In this document: piece by piece, positions 17,427-26,470 of the stretch
How positions within the stretch are numbered: position 1 is the stretch's first letter
Layout of the letters: the number at the start of each line of letters is the position of its first letter
From: Mangrovicoccus ximenensis
GTDB taxonomy: Bacteria > Pseudomonadota > Alphaproteobacteria > Rhodobacterales > Rhodobacteraceae
Length of the DNA: 64,000 nt
NCBI RefSeq assembly: GCF_003056725.1
Contig: NZ_QBKZ01000001.1
Span: 977,922-1,041,921, forward strand
Direction: 5' to 3'
Notes under the pieces: model-generated
The model's input: only the letters and a program-made list of their open reading frames with translations
Told to the model about the DNA's origin: nothing
Database searches by the model: none
Position numbers and translations under genes: made by a program

Positions 17427-18758
17427 TCAGGTCGCGACCGGCTCCGGCGCAGTGGTCTGCCGCGAGGTGGCGATGCCGAAGACCATCATGGCCAGTGCGC
17501 AGATCACCGCCGGGATGGCGAAGAGCAGGAAGTTCTGCTGCAGCGGGTATTGCTGCGCCAGCAGCAGCCCGCCGAAGGTCGGCCCGACGATGGCGCCGAT
17601 CCGGCCCACGCCCGAGGCCCAGCCGAGCCCGGTGGAGCGCACCGACAGCGGATAGAGCTGCGCGACGGAGGCATAGAGCAGGATCTGCGTGCCGATTGTG
17701 GTGGCGCCCGCAACGAAGACCAGCGCGAAGAGCACGAGGTCGGGCGGGGTCGAGCCGATCAGCGCGATGGACGCTGCCGCGGCGATGAAGAAGCCGACCA
17801 CGACCTTCGGCAGCCCGAACCGGTCGCCCAGCCGTCCGCCGAGGATCGCCCCGGCCATGCCGCCGAAATTCAGCCCGAAGAGGTTGAGGAGGCTCGCACG
17901 CTCGGCATAGCCCGCTTCCTGCAGCACCTTGGGCAGCCACGAGGACAGCAGGTAGACCAGCAGCAGGCAGCAGAAGAATGCGCTCCACAGCATCAGCGTC
18001 GGCAGCAGGCGGCGGTTGCGGAACAGTTCCGCCATCGAGGTCGAGCCGCCCTTGGCCTCGCGATAGCTCAGCTCGTCGGCGGCGCGCAGCTCGAGCGCGG
18101 GATCGACTTTGGCGAGGATGGCGCGGGCCTTGTCCTGATGGCCTTCGCGGATCAGGAAGCCGAGGGACTCGGGCAGTTTCCACAGGATCACCGGCAGCAG
18201 CATGAGCGGCAGGACGGCGACGAAGAACATCGGCTGCCAGCCATGGGCCGGGATCACCCAGATGCCGAGGATCGCAGCCACCATGCCGCCGACCGAATAG
18301 CCCGAGAACATCAGCGCCACCATGGTGGAGCGCAGCCGCTTCGGCGCGTATTCGTTCATCAGCGCCACGGCATTCGGCATCAGCCCGCCGCAGCCAAGCC
18401 CGGCGATGAAGCGGAAGACCTTGAACTGGGCCGGGGTCTCGGCAAAGCCGGTCAGCAGCGTCGAGACGGTGAACAAGAGGAAGCTGATCGCGATGCCCTT
18501 CTTGCGGCCGATCCGGTCGGCGAGCGGGCCGAGGATCAGCGCGCCGAACATCATGCCGAAGAGCGCCCAGGCCTGCAGCGCGCCGGCTTGCGGTTTCGTC
18601 AGCCCCCATTCCTGGATCAGCCGCGGCAGCACCGTGCCCGCGACGAAGACGTCATAGCCGTCCACGATCAGCAGGAGCGCGCAGAGCGCCACCACGGACC
18701 ATTGGAACCGGCCGAAGGGTATCTTGTCGATGTGATCCGTCACGTCGATCTTGCGCAT
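17427..18758 (-). CDS. MFS transporter, aromatic acid:H+ symporter (AAHS) type
   Basis: A complete 443-residue, 12-helix carrier. The first helix carries the AAHS signature VDGYDVFVAG (DGxD; residues 33-42), loop 2-3 has the MFS motif GPLADRIGRKKG near residue 77, and the central loop contains the PESLGFLI motif of this family. Relatives (PcaK, BenK, MhbT) import benzoate, protocatechuate or hydroxybenzoates with protons. Its closeness to a Rieske oxygenase and NMT1-type binding protein suggests an aromatic-compound locus, though it is a separate transcription unit starting at 18758. Confidence 0.9.
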   Translation of the reverse strand: MRKIDVTDHIDKIPFGRFQWSVVALCALLLIVDGYDVFVAGTVLPRLIQEWGLTKPQAGALQAWALFGMMFGALILGPLADRIGRKKGIAISFLLFTVSTLLTGFAETPAQFKVFRFIAGLGCGGLMPNAVALMNEYAPKRLRSTMVALMFSGYSVGGMVAAILGIWVIPAHGWQPMFFVAVLPLMLLPVILWKLPESLGFLIREGHQDKARAILAKVDPALELRAADELSYREAKGGSTSMAELFRNRRLLPTLMLWSAFFCCLLLVYLLSSWLPKVLQEAGYAERASLLNLFGLNFGGMAGAILGGRLGDRFGLPKVVVGFFIAAAASIALIGSTPPDLVLFALVFVAGATTIGTQILLYASVAQLYPLSVRSTGLGWASGVGRIGAIVGPTFGGLLLAQQYPLQQNFLLFAIPAVICALAMMVFGIATSRQTTAPEPVAT

Positions 18759-19600
18759 GGGGTCTCCTCCCTGATGTGTCGTTCGCGCGTGGAGAAATCT
18801 GAGGGGCAGGCCGCCTCCCGCGGCCTGCGGCGGGGCGTCAGCCCGTGTCGCCCCGGCGGGGCGCTAGCCGGTGTCGCCGCCCGCAGCGCAGGAGACGCGC
18901 GGCACCTCAGCGCCCCCGAGGCGGACCGCCGGAGGTCCGCCGAGCCATGATGGCCCCAGAGCGGAACAGCCCCGGCGGAACAATGCGGAGGGACAGCCCG
19001 ACCATACGCCACACGCACCGCTTCGGCACGTGCCACGGGAGCGCCGCGCCGGAGGTGCCGCGTTCGCCGACATGCCTGCTGAGAAACGCCGGTTCCGGGG
19101 CCCGGGGGCGAACAGGCGGCCGGTTCCGTGCGGTCCGCACGAAAGGTTGCAACCGAGGCCAGACAATTGCGCCCCCCCCCCCCGGTTGGCTGTGTCCGGC
19201 GCCGCCTTGCCGAGACCGGGACCGTATGCCCCCGGTGCGCCCCCGGGAGCTGCGACGCAACCCTGCTTTTGCTCAAGCATTTGTTCCACGGCCTTTGTTC
19301 CGGCGGCACTGGGCGCAACACAATGCAGATGCGAAGGAAAAGAACGGACCTTGAGATGGCGGCCGGGGACGTGTCCAAGCAGGAGTTGGCGACACCATGG
19401 CCGCAGTTGGGCCTCGGGCCTGCGCCGCCCCGACGGACATGCGCCGCTTCCGGCTCGTGACAGGGCCTGCGTCTCCTTCCCGCGGACAGCCCCGATGCGC
19501 CGAGCAGCTGGATCGACGCGCCTTCCCGGACTGCGACCGACATCCGGCGGCGCCCGGCGGCGCGGGCTGGGCAACCGCTCGGGCGCGGCCAGCACGACGC
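18759..19600. other. 0.84 kb without a recognisable gene; contains a C12 tract
   Basis: Upstream of the MFS gene no frame shows family motifs. Near its left end two similar GTGTCGCC-containing segments lie close together (about 18845 and 18870). A homopolymer of 12 C occupies 19172-19183. The composition is G+C-rich like the coding regions, and several open frames exist on both strands, but none begins with a ribosome site or carries recognisable domains. Confidence 0.4.
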
Positions 19601-19712
19601 CGACGGCGCTGGGGGGATAGCCCTGCCCCGACGCAGGGGCCGCGACCGCCAAGGCGAACGCAAGATGCAGGAAGGGGAACCGGCCGGGATGCCGGGCGGG
19701 GGACAGGCGCAT
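19601..19712 (-). pseudogene. Possible N-terminus of an RND efflux periplasmic adaptor
   Basis: The minus-strand frame from 19712 begins with a signal-peptide-like segment (FPFLHLAFALAVAAPASGQG) and continues PPSAVGVVLAAPERLP, which resembles the mature start of HlyD-type RND adaptor proteins (PPxVxVVxxxPxxLP). It then turns into Arg/Pro-rich text without the barrel-sandwich domain. Only a ~37-residue remnant is supported; identification is tentative. Confidence 0.35.
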
Positions 19713-19800
19713 GCGCGGCCTCCTTGGCGGCGCCGGTCCTGCCGGTCCGCGATGTCAGATGGGGGAAGCTCCGGTCCCGGACGGGAACCGGAGCGGCGCG

Positions 19801-20403
19801 TCAGCCCAGATTGGCTTCGGCGAACTCGTAATTGGCGAGATTGTCGAGGAAGTTCGTCACGTAATCCGGGCGGCGGTTGCGGAAATCGACGTAGTAGCTG
19901 TGCTCCCAGACATCGAGGCCGAGCAGAGCCTTGCCCTCGCCGGTGGCCAGCGGGTTCGCGCCGTTCGGGGTCTTGGTCACGCCGAGGCGGCCATCGGCCT
20001 TCTGGATCAGCCAGGCCCAGCCCGAGCCGAACTGCCCGACCGCCGCCGCCTTGAACGCATCCTTGAAGTCCGCAACCGAACCGAAATCCTCGATGATCTT
20101 CGCTTCCAGCGCGCCCGGGATGCCGCCGCCCTTGGGCGACAGGGCGTTCCAGAAATGGATGTGGTTCCAGTGCTGGCCGGCATTGTTGAACACCGCCTGG
20201 CGCGCATCGTCGCCATAGGCCGCGGCGACGATCTCCTCGAGGCTCAGGCCCTTGAGGCTGTCATCGGCCTCCACGAAGCCGTTCAGCGCGGTGACATAGG
20301 CCTGGTGGTGCCGGTCATGGTGCAGCTCCAGCGTCTCCTGGCTCATGCCGCGCGCGGCGAGGGCTGCATGGGAATAGCTCAGGGCGGGCAGATCGAATGC
20401 CAT
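19801..20403 (-). CDS. sodB: Superoxide dismutase [Fe/Mn]
   Basis: A complete 200-residue Fe/Mn superoxide dismutase. The four metal ligands are visible: the His in LELHHDRHHQAY (H28), the His of WNH (near residue 81), and Asp/His in LGLDVWEHSYYVDF near residues 163-167. There is no signal peptide, so it is cytoplasmic. It detoxifies superoxide to O2 and H2O2. The start has GGAGA upstream. It is divergent from an HTH regulator fragment, with an inverted repeat between them, suggesting regulated expression. Fe versus Mn cannot be decided safely by eye. Confidence 0.95.
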   Translation of the reverse strand: MAFDLPALSYSHAALAARGMSQETLELHHDRHHQAYVTALNGFVEADDSLKGLSLEEIVAAAYGDDARQAVFNNAGQHWNHIHFWNALSPKGGGIPGALEAKIIEDFGSVADFKDAFKAAAVGQFGSGWAWLIQKADGRLGVTKTPNGANPLATGEGKALLGLDVWEHSYYVDFRNRRPDYVTNFLDNLANYEFAEANLG

Positions 20404-20458
20404 GTCGCGTCTCCTTCATGCGCCGGGCTTGCGGATCGCGGCCCGGGGCGTTATTAAA

Positions 20459-20474
20459 ACAAGCAGGTGCTTTG
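20459..20474. promoter_or_regulatory. Candidate operator CAAGCA-GG-TGCTTTG between sodB and HTH gene
   Basis: The inverted repeat AAGCA-GG-TGCTT (extended by flanking C/T) lies in an A+T-rich patch 56 bp upstream of sodB and 19 bp upstream of the divergent regulator. Such placement could let one bound protein control both promoters. Factor identity is inferred from position only. Confidence 0.45.
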
Positions 20475-20492
20475 AAAAACATCCGGACGAAT

Positions 20493-20920
20493 ATGTCAAG
20501 CGATCACTTGGAAAAAGAAGGGCGGCCTGCGCAGAGCCCGTCCGAGCGCGTTCTGATGGCGCTGAAGATGCACGGCGCCCAGACCTCGGCCGAGACCGGC
20601 CGCCGACTGGGCATCACCGGCGAGGCGGCGCGCCAGCAGCTGCAGAAGCTGGCCGAGCAGGGGCTGGTGACGGAAGAGCGGCGCTCTTCCGGGCGCGGGC
20701 GGCCCTCGGTGCACTGGCATCTGAGCGAGGCCGGACAGGCGCGGTTTCCCGATACCCATGCGGCGCTGACCGTGGGGATCCTGCGCTCGGTGCGGGATCT
20801 GCTGGGCGAGGAGGCGCTGGACCGGATCATAGGCGACCGCGAGCGGGCGGCGCGCGAAGACTACGCCGCTGCGATGCAGGGCTGCGCCAGCCTGGCCGAG
20901 CGGGTGGCGCGCCGAGCGCC
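20493..20920 (+). CDS. HTH transcriptional regulator (SufR/ArsR-like), C-terminally truncated
   Basis: About 142 family-like residues. A winged HTH occupies residues ~15-80 (SERVLMALKMHGAQTSAETGRRLGITGEAARQQLQ, then a wing EERRSSGRGRPSVHW), followed by a helical part ending REDYAAAMQGCASLAERVARR. SufR-like proteins continue with a cysteine cluster that binds FeS; this is absent because the sequence changes character after ~20920. The open frame runs on without a stop through 21050 into the next gene's frame, so the real C-terminus is lost. Divergence from sodB suggests it regulated superoxide defence. Confidence 0.7.
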
Positions 20921-21050
20921 CGCCCCGCTCCGCCGCCTGAGGGCGGCACCCGTTCCGCCCTGCCCCGCCGGACCCCGCCGCACCCCTGATCCGGGTGCCG
21001 ACCGGGACCGGTTTCCCTTGGATTCAGGACAGGCATGCGAGGCAATTTCC

Positions 21051-22064
21051 ATGCGCGGACGCTATCAGGCCCTGGCGATGCTCGCCCTGGGCGCAGGCCT
21101 CGGGGGCGGCGTGGCCCTCGAACGGTACCACCTTTCCGCCCCTGGGGCACAGGAAGGCGGACCTGAAATTCTCTACTGGGTCGCGCCGATGGACCCGAAC
21201 TACCGCCGGGATGCGCCCGGCAAGTCGCCCATGGGCATGGACTTGGTCCCGGTCTACGAGGGCCAGGAACCGGCGGGCGATCCGGCGGAGGTGAGGCTCT
21301 CGGCCGCCGAGATCAACGCCATCGGCGTGCGCACCGCGGTGGCGCGCAGCGAGGAAATCGCGCGGGAGATCCGCACCGTCGGCTATGCCGGCTGGGACGA
21401 GCACCGCACCGCCCATGTCCATACCCGCGTCGAGGGCTGGATCGAGCGGCTGGACGTGCGCGCGATCGGCGACCGCGTGGAAGCGGGCGACCTGCTGTTC
21501 GAGCTGTTCTCGCCGGAGGTCGGCGCCGCCACGGCGGAACTGGTGCGTGCCATCGAGGACAGCCCGCGCGCCCGCATCGTCGAGATCGCCAAGAACCGGC
21601 TGCGCAGCATCGGACTGTCGGATGCCCAGATCGAGGAGATCGCCCGGACCCGCGAACCCGCGCGCAACATCCGCATCCATGCCCCGCAGGACGGGGTCGT
21701 CGTGGCGCTGGAAGCGGCGGAGGGCATGTACCTGAAGCCGGATGTCCGGGCCATGACGCTGACCGATCCCGGCCGGATCTGGCTGATCGCCGAAGTGTTC
21801 GAGCGCGATCTGGGACGGCTGTCGCCCGACATGCGGGCGGAGGTGCGGTTCGACCACCTTCCCGGCGAAGTGTTCGAGGGGCGGATCGACTACATCTATC
21901 CCGAGCTCGACAGCGTGACCCGCACCCTGCCGGTGCGGCTGGTTCTCGGCACGGCGGAGGGGCGGTTGCGCCCCGGCATGTTCGGCTCGGTCCGGCTGCT
22001 GCCTGCCGCGGCGCATGCGGCGGTCACCGTGCCGTCGGAGGCGCTGATCCGCACGGGCCGCCAG
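21051..22064 (+). CDS. Efflux RND transporter periplasmic adaptor subunit (CusB/CzcB-like), 3'-truncated
   Basis: 338 residues of a heavy-metal efflux adaptor. An N-terminal membrane anchor is followed by the heavy-metal-binding segment YWVAPMDPNYRRDAPGKSPMG-MDLVPVYE (residues 42-70, YHM/HMBD type). Next come the barrel-sandwich (VEGWIERLDVRAIGDRVEAG), a hairpin region, HAPQDGVVVAL and the beta-barrel (WLIAEVFERDLGRL) to VPSEALIRTGRQ. The final membrane-proximal domain is missing; after 22064 the frame is unrelated and stops at 22334. The partner CusA pump is not in the window. ATG 21051 has a GAGG about 10 bases upstream. Confidence 0.8.
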
Positions 22065-22402
22065 ACCGTTGGCCCTGGCCCAGAGGGTTGCGGCGTCCGA
22101 CGGCGGCGCGTTCAGGATCGGGGCACGGAGCATGCTGGTCATGGCCCTTCTGCAGCACGCGCCGCCGCCGCCGCCAAGGAAAATGCGCGCCGCGCCCGGC
22201 CTTCCCCTGCGCCACGCCCGGAATGCCGCAACCGGAGGCTTCACCGGCGCCCGTTCCGGCAGCATTGCGCACGCCTCCGTGCGCTGCGCTCCGCAAGTGT
22301 CACTGCCGCGTGTCAATGGTTGCAGCGGGGTTGAGTTTGCCGCGGCTGGGCGGCATCTCTGGGAACATTCCCGCCCCGAGCCAGCCAGCAGGAGTCGCGC
22401 CG
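22065..22402. other. No recognisable gene after the truncated adaptor
   Basis: About 340 bp. One frame reads LALAQRVAASDGGAFRIGAR-SMLVMALLQ from ~22070, protein-like but not identified. A (CCG)n run lies near 22160. The right end carries the ribosome site (CAGGAG at ~22388) of the next gene. Confidence 0.4.
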
Positions 22403-23617
22403 ATGGTGCCCGAACGTTTCAGCTTTCCCGGCCATGACGGAGCAGAGCTGGCCGCGAGACTGGATCTGCCCGACGGTCCCCGCCTTGCCACCGCCCTGTT
22501 CGCGCATTGCTTCACCTGCGGCAAGGACATCGTGGGCGCGCGCCGGATCGCCTCGCGGCTGGCGGCGATGGGCATCGCGGTGCTGCGCTTCGATTTCACC
22601 GGGCTCGGCCATTCCGCAGGCGAATTCGAGAACACCACCTTCACCACCAATGTCGCCGACGTGATCGCCGCCGCCCGGGCGCTGGAGGTCCGCGGCATGG
22701 CGCCCGACCTGCTGATCGGCCATTCGCTGGGCGGCTCTGCGGTGCTGCGGGCCGCAGCCGAGATCCCTTCGGCCCGCGCCGTGGTGACGATCGGCGCCCC
22801 CTTCGATCCCGGCATGGTCACCCGCAACTTTGCCGAGGCCCTGCCCGAGATCGCCGCCGCGGGCGCGGCCGAGGTCAAGCTCGGCGGGCGGCCGGTGCGG
22901 ATCGGCCAGGGCTTCGTCCGGGACGTCTCGGAGGCACAGCTCGAACCGGCGATCCGCGATCTCGACAAGGCGCTGCTGGTGCTGCACGCGCCGCGCGACG
23001 AAGTGGTCGGCATCGACAACGCCACCCGCATCTTCCGCGCCGCGCGCCACCCGAAAAGCTTCGTCACGCTCGCCGATGCCGACCACCTGCTGAGCAATCC
23101 CGAGGATGCCGAATATGCCGCCGAGGTGATCGCCGCGTGGGCCGGCACCAAGATGCGGTTGCGCCAGCCTGCCCCGCCGATCGGCGCCCCCGAGGGCATC
23201 GTGCGGGTCTCGGAGGCCGATTCCGAGGGCTTCCTGCAGGACGTGACCAGCGGCCCCTACCACCATGCGCTGGCCGACGAGCCGATGGCCTATGGCGGCA
23301 CCAACAAGGGCATGTCGCCCTATGGCTTCCTCGCCGCGGGCCTCGGCGCCTGCACCTCGATGACCATCCGGATGTATGCCCGCCGCAAGGGCTGGCCGCT
23401 CGACCATGTCTCGGTCGACGTGACCCATGACAAGGTCCATGCCCAGGACTGCACGCCCGAGATCGCGTCGAAAATCGACCAGTTCAAGCGCACCATCCGG
23501 CTCGAGGGCGACCTGAGCGAGGCGCAGCGGCAGAAGCTGATCGAGATCGCCGACCGCTGCCCGGTGCACCGCACGCTCGAGGCCAGCTCGCGCATCCTGA
23601 CCTCGCTGGCGGAGTGA
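22403..23617 (+). CDS. Bifunctional alpha/beta hydrolase - OsmC family protein
   Basis: A 404-residue two-domain protein. Residues 1-260 are an alpha/beta hydrolase: LFAHCFTCGKD oxyanion region, nucleophile elbow GHSLGGSA near residue 112, acid in LHAPRDEVV and His in DADHLLS. Residues 270-404 are an OsmC-like peroxiredoxin domain with the two reactive cysteines in GLGACTSMT and DRCPVHRTL. This fusion is a known architecture in proteobacteria. The OsmC part probably reduces organic hydroperoxides with thiols; the hydrolase substrate is unknown. ATG 22403 has CAGGAG upstream and starts exactly at the domain boundary. Confidence 0.9.
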   Translation: MVPERFSFPGHDGAELAARLDLPDGPRLATALFAHCFTCGKDIVGARRIASRLAAMGIAVLRFDFTGLGHSAGEFENTTFTTNVADVIAAARALEVRGMAPDLLIGHSLGGSAVLRAAAEIPSARAVVTIGAPFDPGMVTRNFAEALPEIAAAGAAEVKLGGRPVRIGQGFVRDVSEAQLEPAIRDLDKALLVLHAPRDEVVGIDNATRIFRAARHPKSFVTLADADHLLSNPEDAEYAAEVIAAWAGTKMRLRQPAPPIGAPEGIVRVSEADSEGFLQDVTSGPYHHALADEPMAYGGTNKGMSPYGFLAAGLGACTSMTIRMYARRKGWPLDHVSVDVTHDKVHAQDCTPEIASKIDQFKRTIRLEGDLSEAQRQKLIEIADRCPVHRTLEASSRILTSLAE

Positions 23618-23717
23618 CGCGCATGCGCGCTTTGCGCTTCTGGACCTGCCGGCCCGTTCTGCGCTAGGCCAAGGACGATCCCTCGTGACCAGTATCCTCC
23701 CGGAGACCGCCAGTCCC

Positions 23718-24137
23718 ATGTCCAGCAAGCAGACCGAAACCCTGTCCCTCCTGGGCAAGGAACTGGGCCAGTTTCTCCTGATCTGCGGCCTCGCCTTCGG
23801 GCTGATGCGGCTGACCGAGCATTACTGGCAGGACGTGCTGACCATGCTGGGCAGCAGCGCCGCGATCATGGCGGCGATGCTCCTGGTCAAGCGCAGCTTC
23901 GCCGTGGCCGTCACCGGGCTGGCCGCTGCGGTGCTGGGTCCGACCTTCGCCATCCATGCGGTGAAGGCCGGGGCGCTCAGCTTCGCCGCGCCGCATCTCG
24001 AAGGCATCCCGGCCTGGCTGTTCCCGGTCTGGGGCGCGGGCGGCATCTTCTTCGCCAGCCTCTACCAGTTCCTGCGCGTGCTGATCGCCCAGGCCGAAAC
24101 CCTGCGCGCCAATGATCCCGGCTCAGAGGACAGCTAG
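23718..24137 (+). CDS. Small integral membrane protein of unknown function
   Basis: A 139-residue protein with about three to four membrane segments (LGQFLLICGLAFGLM, TMLGSSAAIMAAMLL, FAVAVTGLAAAVLGPTFA and LFPVWGAGGIFFASLYQFL). It is not recognised. ATG 23718 follows a GGAGA; GTG 23685 would add 11 residues. Its 3' end overlaps the start of the serine-protease fragment (24112), an arrangement that suggests a native two-gene operon. Confidence 0.6.
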   Translation: MSSKQTETLSLLGKELGQFLLICGLAFGLMRLTEHYWQDVLTMLGSSAAIMAAMLLVKRSFAVAVTGLAAAVLGPTFAIHAVKAGALSFAAPHLEGIPAWLFPVWGAGGIFFASLYQFLRVLIAQAETLRANDPGSEDS

Positions 24138-24285
24138 GCTCGCCCTCCTCCTCGCCGCGCTGGCGGGTCCGGCGGCCGCCGAGCCTGCGATGCTGCCGCC
24201 CGAGGCCCATGCCGGCTGGCAGGCGATCGGTCGGCTGAACACCCTGGGCTACCGCAACCGCGCGATGTGCACCGCGACGCTGGTC
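24112..24285 (+). pseudogene. Trypsin-like serine protease, N-terminal fragment
   Basis: The first ~58 codons give a signal peptide (LALLLAALAGPAAAEP) and WQAIGRLNTLGYRNRAMCTATLVA, the conserved start of S1-family proteases where VLTAAHC should follow. Instead the sequence passes in frame into transketolase at ~24285. The catalytic triad is therefore absent. The start overlaps the preceding membrane-protein gene by 26 bases. Confidence 0.7.
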
Positions 24286-25458
24286 GCCGCCGATACCGCC
24301 GCCCGCGAGGCGATGGGCTGGACCGCCGCACCTTTCGACGTGCCCGAGGAGATCCGCCGCGCCTGGGGCCGGGTCACCGAGCGCGGGAATACGCTTCGCG
24401 CTGCCTGGGCCGCCCGCGTGAAAGCGAGCCCCAAGGCCGAAGCCTTCGCCGCTTCGCTCGCCCGCCCCGATGCTGGCACGCTCGATGCGGCCATCACGGC
24501 CTACAAGGCGCGGCTTGCCAAGGACGCGCCCAAGGTCGCCACCCGCAAGGCCAGCGAGATGGCGCTGGAAGTGGTCAACGACACGCTTCCGAACAGCATC
24601 GGCGGCTCGGCCGACCTGACGGGGTCGAACAACACGAAGACTGCGGCGATGCGGCCGGTCACCCGCGACGACTATGCCGGCGACTACCTGCATTACGGCA
24701 TCCGCGAACATGCGATGGCCGCGGCGATGAACGGGATCGCGCTGCATGGCGGGTTCTTCGCCTATGGGGGAACCTTCCTGGCCTTCGCCGATTACTGCCG
24801 CCCGGCGATCCGGCTCTCGGCCCTGATGGGCGTACCGGTGGCCTATGTGATGACCCATGACAGCATCGGCCTCGGCGAGGACGGTCCCACCCACCAGCCG
24901 GTGGAGACCATCGCCTCGCTCCGGGCGATGCCCAACCTGACCGTGATCCGCCCCTGCGATGCGGTGGAGACGGCGGAGGCGTGGCAGATTGCAGTGGTGT
25001 CCCCTGCCACGCCGACGCTTCTCTGCCTGTCGCGCCAGAACCTGCCCACGCTCCGGACCCGCCATATCGACGCCAACATGGTGGCGAAGGGCGCCTATCT
25101 GCTGCGCGATCCCGCCCGCCGCGACGTGACGCTGATCGCCACCGGGTCCGAGGTCGAGCTGGCCATGGCGGCGGCAGAGCAGCTGGCCAGCGAAGGCGTG
25201 CAGGCCGCCGTGGTCTCGGCGCCGAGCTTCGAGCTCTTCGCGACGCAGCCGGAGGAGTACCGGCGCGAGGTCCTGGGCAAGGCCCCGAGGGTCGGCTGCG
25301 AGGCCGCGATCCGCCAGGGCTGGGACCTGATGCTGCGCCCCGAGGACGGCTTCGTCGGCATGGCGGGCTTCGGCGCCTCCGCGCCTGCAGAGGAGCTTTA
25401 CCGCCATTTCGGCATCACGGCAGAGGCCATCGCCGATGCCGCCCATGCAAGACTGTGA
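24286..25458 (+). pseudogene. tkt: Transketolase, C-terminal part (in frame with protease start)
   Basis: About 390 residues correspond to the middle and C-terminal domains of transketolase: REAMGWTAAPFDVPEEI, SIGGSADLTGSNNT, HYGIREHAMAAAMNGIALHGG, the HDSIGLGEDGPTHQPVE motif and the C-terminal ATGSEVELAM. The N-terminal thiamine-diphosphate-binding domain (GHPG..G, GDG..EG) is missing. As read, it is a 448-residue fusion with a protease signal peptide. It lies 10 bases upstream of gap and pgk, the usual tkt-gap-pgk (or cbbTGK) order of central carbon or Calvin cycle operons. Confidence 0.85.
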
Positions 25459-25468
25459 GGGGGAGACC

Positions 25469-26470
25469 ATGACGACCAAGGTTGCCATCAACGGCTTCGG
25501 ACGGATCGGCCGCAACGTGCTGCGCGCCATCGCCGAAAGCGCCCGCAACGATATCGAAGTGGTCGCGATCAACGATCTCGGACCCGTCGAAACGAACGCG
25601 CATCTGCTGCAGTTCGACTCGATCCACGGCCGCTTCCCCCGCGAGGTCACGGTCTCGGGCAACGCCATCGACATCGGCCACGGTCCGATCGAGGTCACGG
25701 CCGAGCGCGACCCGGCCAAGCTGCCCTGGAAGGACGTGGACGTGGCGCTGGAATGCACCGGCATCTTCGCCGAACGCGCCAAGGCGGCGCTGCATCTTGA
25801 GAACGGCTCGAAACGCGTGCTGGTCTCGGCCCCCGCCAATGGCGCGGACAAGACCATCGTCTTCGGGGTCAACCATGAAAGCCTGACGGGCGGCGACCTC
25901 GTCGTCTCGAACGCCTCCTGCACGACGAACTGCCTCAGCCCGGTGGCCAAGGTGCTGCACGCGGCGGTCGGCATCAGGCGCGGCTTCATGACGACGATCC
26001 ACAGCTACACAGGCGACCAGCCGACGCTCGACACGATGCACAAGGATCTCTACCGCGCCCGCGCCGCGGCGATGTCGATGATCCCGACCTCCACCGGCGC
26101 GGCACGGGCCGTGGGGCTGGTGCTGCCCGAGCTGAACGGCCGGCTCGACGGCGTCGCGATCCGCGTGCCGACGCCCAATGTCTCGGTCGTCGACCTGGTC
26201 TTCGAAGCGGCCCGCGACACGACGGCGGAGGAGATCAACGAGGCGATCCGTGCCGCCGCCACGGGGCCCCTTCAGGGCATCCTCGGCTTCACCGAACGCG
26301 CCAATGTCTCGATGGATTTCAACCATGACAGCCGCTCCTCGGTTTTCCACATGGACCAGACCAAGGTGATGGACGGCAACATGGTCCGGATCCTGTCGTG
26401 GTACGACAATGAATGGGGCTTCTCGAACCGCATGGCCGACACCGCCGCCGCGATGGGGAGGCTGATCTGA
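25469..26470 (+). CDS. gap: Glyceraldehyde-3-phosphate dehydrogenase, type I
   Basis: A complete 333-residue GAPDH. The NAD(P)-binding INGFGRIGRNVLRA (residues 7-20), the catalytic cysteine in SNASCTTNC near residue 150 and its His partner in TTIHSYTGDQ near 177, plus the C-terminal WYDNEWGFSNRM, are all present. It catalyses G3P + NAD(P) + Pi to 1,3-bisphosphoglycerate. ATG 25469 has GAGGGGGA upstream. Its stop overlaps the pgk start by one base (TGATG), so the two are translationally coupled. Confidence 0.97.
   Translation: MTTKVAINGFGRIGRNVLRAIAESARNDIEVVAINDLGPVETNAHLLQFDSIHGRFPREVTVSGNAIDIGHGPIEVTAERDPAKLPWKDVDVALECTGIFAERAKAALHLENGSKRVLVSAPANGADKTIVFGVNHESLTGGDLVVSNASCTTNCLSPVAKVLHAAVGIRRGFMTTIHSYTGDQPTLDTMHKDLYRARAAAMSMIPTSTGAARAVGLVLPELNGRLDGVAIRVPTPNVSVVDLVFEAARDTTAEEINEAIRAAATGPLQGILGFTERANVSMDFNHDSRSSVFHMDQTKVMDGNMVRILSWYDNEWGFSNRMADTAAAMGRLI

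Noticed and set aside
18840..18890. Near-duplicate GTGTCGCC segments considered as an attachment site or repeat element
   Set aside because: The similarity is short and in low-complexity G+C-rich sequence; no integrase or tRNA is nearby.
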